DNA of 64,000 nucleotides from Gongronella butleri (Eukaryota; Mucoromycota; Mucoromycetes; Mucorales; Cunninghamellaceae): contig JAIWZP010000095.1 of NCBI GenBank assembly GCA_025201375.1, positions 1 to 64,000 on the forward strand. Reading direction: 5' to 3'. Below are positions 57,552 to 64,000 of this stretch, in pieces. The notes under the pieces were generated by a model, which saw only the letters and a list, made by a program, of their open reading frames with translations, ran no database searches and was not told the DNA's origin. Position 1 is the stretch's first letter. Every line of letters begins with the position of its first letter. The translations under genes were made by a program, and so were the position numbers.

Positions 57552-58772
57552 ATTTATCAAAAGTGGTCGTAGCGCTTTGTGGGTTTAAGCTTTTTTGTTG
57601 CAAATTTCGCGCTGAATTCGATACGGTTATTTTTGAGCGGGGTCGACTATGCAGACGGTCAGATGAATGCATGATAGTGCAAAAAGAAGGATTTTGGCAT
57701 TTTCAAGTCCAAAAAAAATCGGGCGGGGTCGTCTTGAGCACTAGTTCGTAGTTTATGTCGTGACGCAGCAAGTTTCATTGGCGGGAAAGTAGGCTGTAAA
57801 AAAATTCTGGAAGCGCAACAGGCCGGCAAAGTTATGCAAACACGCTCTTTGGTTTTTGAAAGGTAAATGTTGTATACGTTGTTTTTATGCAGTGTAGACT
57901 GTAGCGCGACGCTTCACGCTTAGAAATGATAACACGCGCCAGTGTCTGTCCACTGAATGAAATTGAAATATGGAAGTATCAAGCGCGTTATTTGTGTGAA
58001 AAAATCGAAAATGAATAAAAATTGTGCTTTTGTGAATTACTGTATGAATCATAATGTCTGTTATCATACTGTATGGCTCATGGCCTCGTGCTGACCGATT
58101 TTTTTTCTATGATACAGTTTACAGTATCAATAAAAACGGAGGCAATACATGCTCTACGCTTGTAGCAAAAGAGAGAAAAGAACACGTAACAATGCAATAC
58201 GTATCATACAGTAATGTAAAAAGCGAATTTATGTTACTGTAGCGGTTTGTTGCAGACGTGCGTGCTGCCATTTTTTTTTCAGGCTGTGCTGTAGAAATAC
58301 CGTATCATACGTATCATCATATCATAATGGAAAAATGTGCATGCAATTGAGGCGCATTTAGGAGAGCTGCAAAGTAATGGTGTGCAAACTTTTCTTGAAA
58401 AGTGTGGCGCGATTTTATCCGCTTTTGCTATTTTCTCTGACCTGTCAAAAATCGACCGAGAAATCTAGCAGGGTTTCGTTGTGTGAAGCTTCTGCTGGAG
58501 CGTGTGTCTCTTCTGGTATATTTAGACTTGCATGGATGCGCGCGATTGCCGCACAATATATTGTTTTGTGTGATTTTGGACACTTGGACGACGAAATTCC
58601 GAGCCAGACGATCCCCGTTACGGGATCAAACGATCAATGCAAAGTGGACTGCGCCTCCACGGTGAAGCGGTAGTCGAATTATCAAGTGTCATTTTTTTGT
58701 GTCCTTTTTTTGATCGCCATTTTCTTTTTCTTTTCTCTTCGTTTTCTTTTTTTCTCTTCAAAACACGCGCGC

Positions 58773-60624
58773 ATGAACGAGCCCTGGCTTCCACCGGCGT
58801 TTGAGACGACGGATAGCTACGTGTCGGCGCTATGCCAGTTCATTGACAAGTACAAGTTCTTGATGAATATTCATGTGGTTGACTTTTTGACCCAAGATCA
58901 GTGGTCGCTGATCGATCCCGAATGGCGGCAAGCGCTGTTGCCCGACATGGACGCTGACAACAAAAGCGACGACGACAGCGCCTGGTGGGACACTCTTATA
59001 CATATTTCCACGTCGGCGGACCTGACAAAGGTAAAAAAAAAATGGGTGACGCGTAGTGGGGAGCGACATTTATGGTGCGCGAGGATCACGAAGGACGCAC
59101 CTGTCTCGTTCGCATTCATTCATTTCTATTGTTGTACGCGGTCCAGGACTTTATACCCGCGGCACACTGGCCCGCGTCATTTTGCCGATTCATCCAGGAA
59201 ATTCGCACACTGTCTCTGCGACGTGATCGGGCGGCCATGGCGGAGCGGCTACCGGCGCATGTTGACATCCATCGACGCATTCGGCCAGGCATGTCCGTGA
59301 AAAAAATCCACGAGGTACAAAAACGAGAAGAAAAAAAAAAAAAAAAAAAAGGAGACCAAGCGAGACCCGCACGTTTGCTGACACGCCATTTTTTTCATAG
59401 GTGGAGCGAATGGCGCCCTTTGTAGCGAGCGTGGCCAAGGATGCGTGTGTGCAGCACGTGGTGGACTTGGGTGCGGGGCAAGGGTACCTGTCGCGGATGC
59501 TCGCTTTCCAGCACGATCTTGTGGTGATGGCCGTCGACGGGTCGGAAACCCAAACGTGCGGCGCGCAGCGGTTCGACCGCATGGCGGCCAGGGGATTCAA
59601 GGAAAAGGCACATCAATTGCACCACGTGACGGACTTGCTGACGCCAGACACGGCAGCCGATATCCTGGCGTCCGTCCAGCAGCATGACCACGACGCCGCA
59701 CGTCCCCTCAGCGTGCAGAATGATGACGATGATGATGACCGTGGTGACCAGCACAAGGACAAGGAAACCACGAAAGGCGGCGAACTCACAAAAAAGACAG
59801 AAAATGAGAACCAATGGTTGATTTGTGGGCTGCACGCGTGTGGCGACCTGTCCAGCATGACATTGCGCCTGTTTACGCAGCGCGACGAGATCAAGGCATT
59901 GGTCAATGTTGGCTGCTGCTACCATTTTTTGACACACCCCGGCGACGGCGATGGCGACGTGGGCTTCCCCATGTCGCGACTCGTGCAAGGCTATTCCCTG
60001 GGCTCACGAGCGTGTATGCTGGCGTGCCAGGCACCGTCGCGCTGGCTCGACCAAAGGGAAGCCACCATTATCTCTTTCCAGCATCACTTTTACCGCTTCC
60101 TATTGCACGTACGTCAAAACACACACAAAAAAAAAAAAAGGGGAAAATGGACAAAAATGCGTGATTCACGGGTGCTGACCGCGCTTTTTTTTATTTTTAT
60201 ATAAATTTTTTTTTTTTTTTTTGCGATCACGTAGTGGGTAATGGTGCAGCGCGGTCTGTGGGACGTGCAAGTCAAGGCTCCTACTATTGGGCGACTCAAC
60301 AAAAAGCGTGATTTCAAGTCCTTTCCCGTGTACGTGCGCGCGGCGCTGACGCGTCTCGGCATGGACCCCGACGCGATCTCCGACGTTGACGCTCAGACCT
60401 ACCACGATACATTTAAGCAAACGCACCAGACAGATAAGCGGATTGCACTTTGTTGGACTATTCGAGCGTTGCTGGGCCCTGCTGTGGAGAGTCTGATTCT
60501 CATGGACCGCTATGCCTACTTGGACGAGACCCTGCCTGCCACGTCGACCAAGAAGGTATGGCTCTGCCCATTGTTTGACCCTGTGGTCTCGCCGCGCAAC
60601 ATGGTGGTCATGGCCACGAAATAA
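58773..60624 (+). CDS. METTL25/RRNAD1-like SAM methyltransferase-domain protein, 507 aa, 4 exons
   Basis: Exons 58773-59030, 59147-59314, 59401-60108 and 60235-60624. The Rossmann domain starts in exon 3 with VDLGAGQGYLSRML (from residue 163), followed by VVMAVDGSE, then after an acidic low-complexity insert the LICGLHACGDLSSM motif and NVGCCYHFLT, the pair that marks the Methyltransf_32 family (METTL25, METTL25B/RRNAD1). The N-terminal helical part (WSLIDPEWRQALLP, then MSVKKIHEVERM) also fits, as does the C-terminal KVWLCPLFDPVVSPRNMVVMATK. The biochemical substrate is not settled for this family. Convergent with KNL1, with 119 nt between stops. Confidence 0.87.
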
Positions 60625-60743
60625 GCGAAAAATAGGGTCGGAAACGGTCGTAAATAAAAAAAAATGAGATCATTTCAGATGCAAAGGAGGGGAGGGGCTT
60701 TTTATTAGTTGGGCATGATCGTTTGTATCATAAGAGAGAGTGT

Positions 60744-62000
60744 TTAGGATGAAGATGATGAGGCGGGAATGGGAATTTCATTGATGACAGATTGAATGGA
60801 GCCGATGAAATCGGTGATCCCCTTGAGTTTGATCTGATCCATGATGACTTGTTGGATGTACGCTTGGCTGGACGGGCCATTGAAATAGCGAACATGGAGG
60901 GTGTCGGTGTCGAGGGAATAAGGAAAGGCCATGACTTGCTTGGCGCAAATGTTGAACGTGATGAAGAATTTGAGGTTGTGTGGATAGCTGAACACGGTGA
61001 TCTCGCAATGGACGCCGCGCGAGGGTGGTGAGGGTGGCGGCGACGGTGCCGCCGCCGTTGTCGCTTGGGATTCGGGCCGGAGCGGCTTGATCTTCATCCA
61101 GAACCGCCTCTGCACGTTTTGGATCTCGCGCTGGATCAGGAGCACGCGATTCCAATAGATGGCAATCTTGCGCACAATCTATTCGTGAGAATTTAAAAAA
61201 ACAGCCGGGGATGGGACGCGCGTCAATGGGATGCCATGGTGACTTTTGATTTTTTTTCTTACATCATCGGGTTTCCACAGATCGCGCGCCATGAGCTGCA
61301 GACCATGGACGAGCTCGGCAAAGTGGCCGGCCTCGCGAGCCTTGTCGTCGAGCATGCGGATGAGCACGGCGTCGTTTTGGTGCGAGCGCAGCTTGGCAAA
61401 GTCAATTTCCACATCCAGTGCGTTCAGGACCGTCATCTTGATCGTGTGCTCTGTCTTGTCAATCAGTTGAAGGCCGCACAGCGTGGTGCATAGGTCATAA
61501 TTGACTAGAAATAAAAAAAAGAATGGGGTATTTGTCAGCCCATTGGATGGCCAACATATATAGTTGATGCTTACATTTGGCGTCGGCGAGATCACGCTCT
61601 GAAACATAGGGATGTGCATCAATGGTGGCCTGCGCTTGCTCAATGGCCTATGTGTCGTCAAAAAAAAAAAAAAAAAAAAAAAAAGTAAGCAAATGATAAA
61701 TTGTGCCACCGAAACGCGGGAATCTTACCTGCTTCAATTCCTTTTTTCGGATTTGTAGCTTTTGCAGACGCGCATTCATCTCACCCGCGACCTTTTCCTG
61801 CTTCTTGACTTCGCGACGCGACGTGGTCAGCACCATTCTAAAGGCAACCGTCGTCAGCATTTCATGATGTGAGGTATTTTCGCGTCCATTTTGACTTACT
61901 CTTGATCCTTGATGTCCTTTTCCCAGCGTGCCACGAGAGTTCGATCCTCGGCAGAATAGTCGCGTTCACTATAAACCATCCAAACGCCCTCATGAGTCAC

Positions 62001-62052
<52 letters not shown>

Positions 62053-64000
62053 AAGATAAAAAGTATTACCGGACTTGCAATTCCTTGGTGGTGCGCTTCA
62101 ATTCGTGCTGGTATGTCAGCAAATCCGGCATGTGGTCCTTGATGTACGCCAGCACATGCTTGATCAGGAAGCGATCCTGTGGAAATAACAAAAAAAAATA
62201 AGAGATACTTTGGTCATTTGTTAGCATGGGCGCGTCATACCTTTGCCAACTCGTCGGATTTTTGTGTGATGTAGTTGTGGAACGCGTCGAGGCGCGTGAT
62301 TTGCGCTTTGATCCATGCCTTGTGCGCTTGCATTTGCGTGAGCTCGCGGATGCTGAAGAAGCGCGCCTCCACCTCTTGGCGCGCCACGGCCTCGCCTTCC
62401 ATGTACTCGCTAAAAAAGGCAGGATTGTTCTCGTGGATGTCGTCGTCTACGCGCTGCAGGTGCCGTTGGTGCGCGTCAATGCTCTGCTTCATCTCGGACA
62501 CGAGCTAAAAAATAAAAAAAAATAAAAAAAAAAATTAGAAACACGTGCATCACACGCCGAGCTTTTTTTTTTCTTCGTACCTGTTGATACATCTTCAATT
62601 CTGGTAGAGTCACCGCTGACGCGAGAGCCTGGTCCTCGGAGTGCACGGGTGCTACGCGAAGAAAAGAAAAAGAAAAAGACATGAGCATGTAAAAATAAAA
62701 ATAAAAGAAATGGGTAGAAAAAGAGAGTTTTACCATTGGCCAGTGCGCCCGCGACGGGGGCATGGAACGTTGGGATATCTTGGTCAGGGAACAGGATGCC
62801 GACGTATTGCAGAAAATCGGTCAATGTCATGTTGGGCGTGTCCTCGGCGCCCGAGTCGTACAAATCCGGCTGTTCAACGGCAAAGATGTCTAATTAAAAA
62901 AAAAAAAATCAGCCAGTGTTTCTCCTTTTTTTTTTTTGCATTCTATCTCTCTCTCTCTCTCGCTCTTTTTATTCCTACCGTGGCTGCTTGACATCATGCG
63001 ATCACCATAATCTGAGGCGATGCTGTGATCTGTTGCATCCATGTAGACGGAGCCTGGCGAGCTTGCGGCTGAGCGTGGACGCGGTCGAGGCGATGACAAG
63101 GAGGCACGGTGCGCCGAAGAGGGTGAGGTGGTGAGCAGGGCGGCATTGCGTGCGCGGTCTGATTCTGCGAGCGAATCGTGGAGATGGAAGGCGCGTGCGG
63201 GCGAATAGACGGGGACGGGCATGATGCGAGGCGGGATGGGGCTGGGAGCCATGGCCTCGAGTCCCGACAGTGTGGCGGGTGGACGCGGACTGGTGCGCGA
63301 CGTGTGCATTGAGTGAGGTTCGGGGCGACGTGGGAGATGGCGGCCAGGTGACACCGATGCCCAAAGAGGCGATGCGTGCAGCGCAGAAAGCGCCTGAGGT
63401 TCGTCATCATCCGCGTCATCGTTGTCGAGATCCAGGCCCGCCAATGTGCTTGCAGGCGCGTTTTGCGCGTATTGTGCATTTTCCGTGTTTTCGCGTTGGG
63501 TTGACCGCTGGGATGGAGAAAATGTAAAAGTCGATGGACGGCGAGGCGATGGTTGAGGTGACCGTGTGGGTGTGGCCAATGCGGCCAGCGGGGAGGGCGG
63601 CGCATGATGAAGATGGTGGTGGTCACGTGGTGTCGATGTGTGGTGGTGGGTAGAAAGACGTGCGGAACCTGGGGACGCCGTGATGGGTGGCGATTCGACG
63701 GGCGTGTGTGGACCCGAAGAAGAGAGCGACGAAGAAGCTCGCGCAGCAGCGTTCGGTAAGGGCAAGGACGAAGGCTGGGACGCAGTCAATGGCGAAAGAG
63801 GCTCTTCAATGGCTTCAATGGCTTCTTGTTCTTCCTCTGGTTCTTCGTTTTCTTCATCTTCGGCCGGCTGGCCCGTCGTGCGATGGACTCCCTTGGTATC
63901 TTGATGCGCCGTCCATCCCTCGGTGCCCAACAGATCGCGTGTACGCCGCCGTGCTTCATGATCCATCACCTGCGTCATCTGCATCGTCACCGAATGGTTT
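60744..64000 (-). CDS. KNL1/Spc7/Spc105 kinetochore protein, C-terminal 848 aa, 10 exons visible, 5' end outside window
   Basis: Visible exons in transcription order: >64000-62979, 62889-62734, 62651-62581, 62504-62241, 62176-62070, 61968-61900, 61837-61729, 61647-61575, 61504-61263 and 61178-60744. The Spc7 signature is NMTLTDFLQYVGILFPD, followed by ~350 residues of coiled coil and a C-terminal RWD-type domain (CEITVFSYPHNLKFFITFNI, VRYFNG). This is the KMN-network subunit that binds Mis12 through its C-terminus and recruits Bub1/Bub3 through N-terminal MELT motifs. The first visible exon is a long disordered Ser/Pro/His-rich region; near the right edge VTMQMTQV resembles a MELT motif. One intron (61969-62069) holds a 49-nt A-run. 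The protein start is not visible. Confidence 0.88.
62003..62051 (+). repeat. Poly-A tract of 49 nt in a KNL1 intron
   Basis: Uninterrupted A-run on the + strand, so a T-run in the transcribed sense, inside the intron 61969-62069. Exact length is uncertain because long homopolymers are error-prone in sequencing. Confidence 0.85.

Larger units (their letters stand above)
56495..58330. repeat. Cluster of short TACTGTATGATAC-type palindromes
   Basis: Near 56500, 56591, 56641, 58040, 58066, 58110-58130, 58200, 58235 and 58300-58325 there are variants of (TACTG/TACAG)TAT(G/C)ATAC(TGTA/AGTA). The 17-mer at 56591 is its own reverse complement except for the centre base. Similar strings occur near 33890-34120. 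The number of separate copies in ~2 kb is far beyond chance for a 12-17 nt word. Confidence 0.8.

Noticed and set aside
58590..58675. Possible tRNA on either strand (ACGGGATCAAACGATC region)
   Set aside because: A T-loop-like string is present but the rest cannot be folded into a cloverleaf.

Overview
The window is nuclear DNA from a eukaryote, most likely an early-diverging fungus or a close opisthokont relative. Nearly every gene is split by short introns (about 50-130 nt). Most are GT-AG, many have long A-runs after the donor or T-runs before the acceptor, and two are best read as GC-AG. The gene set includes GPR1/FUN34/YaaH membrane proteins, Mup1-like permeases, a Kic1/Nak1-like GCK kinase, Nse4, a Spc7/KNL1-type kinetochore protein, a TTC7/Ypp1 scaffold, ribosomal proteins uL30 and eS31, paladin, and METTL23- and METTL25-like enzymes. 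The lineage is inferred from this mix; no marker here fixes it. All exon models were built by hand from splice signals and reading phase, and every multi-exon model closes in frame.

Layout. 0-8.4 kb is gene-dense: an FCP1/CPL-type phosphatase (+), a 53-aa small protein (+), an ALMT/FUSC-like transporter (+), convergent Nse4 (-), a tRNA-Ala(AGC) (-) and a GPR1/FUN34-family gene (-). A 3.4 kb gap separates that gene from a second, divergently transcribed GPR1/FUN34 gene (+, 11.9-12.6 kb). After a gap holding a dispersed repeat come a ubiquitin-like/eS31 fusion (-), TTC7 (-) and uL30 (+), ending at 21.5 kb. 21.5-34.2 kb is accessory-like: a ~490-bp higher-order tandem array, dispersed repeats, one very acidic repeat protein, and a 5-kb stretch with intron-like signals but no recognisable protein. 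34.2-36.1 kb carries an SLC1/DAACS symporter (-). 37.9-43.4 kb is one 15-exon paladin gene (-). 45.8-54.6 kb carries the GCK kinase and two tandem amino-acid permeases (all +). 55.0-56.1 kb is METTL23-like (-). 56.4-58.4 kb is rich in short TACTGTATGATAC-type palindromes. METTL25-like (+) and a KNL1/Spc7 gene (-, running off the right edge) close the window.

Functions fall into housekeeping groups: translation (eS31, uL30, tRNA-Ala), chromosome maintenance and segregation (Nse4, KNL1), signalling and lipid kinase scaffolding (GCK kinase, TTC7, paladin), transcription (CTD-type phosphatase), and transport of organic anions and amino acids (ALMT/FUSC, GPR1/FUN34, SLC1, two LAT/Mup1-like permeases). 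No operon-like logic is expected or seen. The most unusual items are the strongly diverged ubiquitin domain fused to eS31, the repeat landscape with its palindromes, the GC-AG introns, and the orphan acidic protein.
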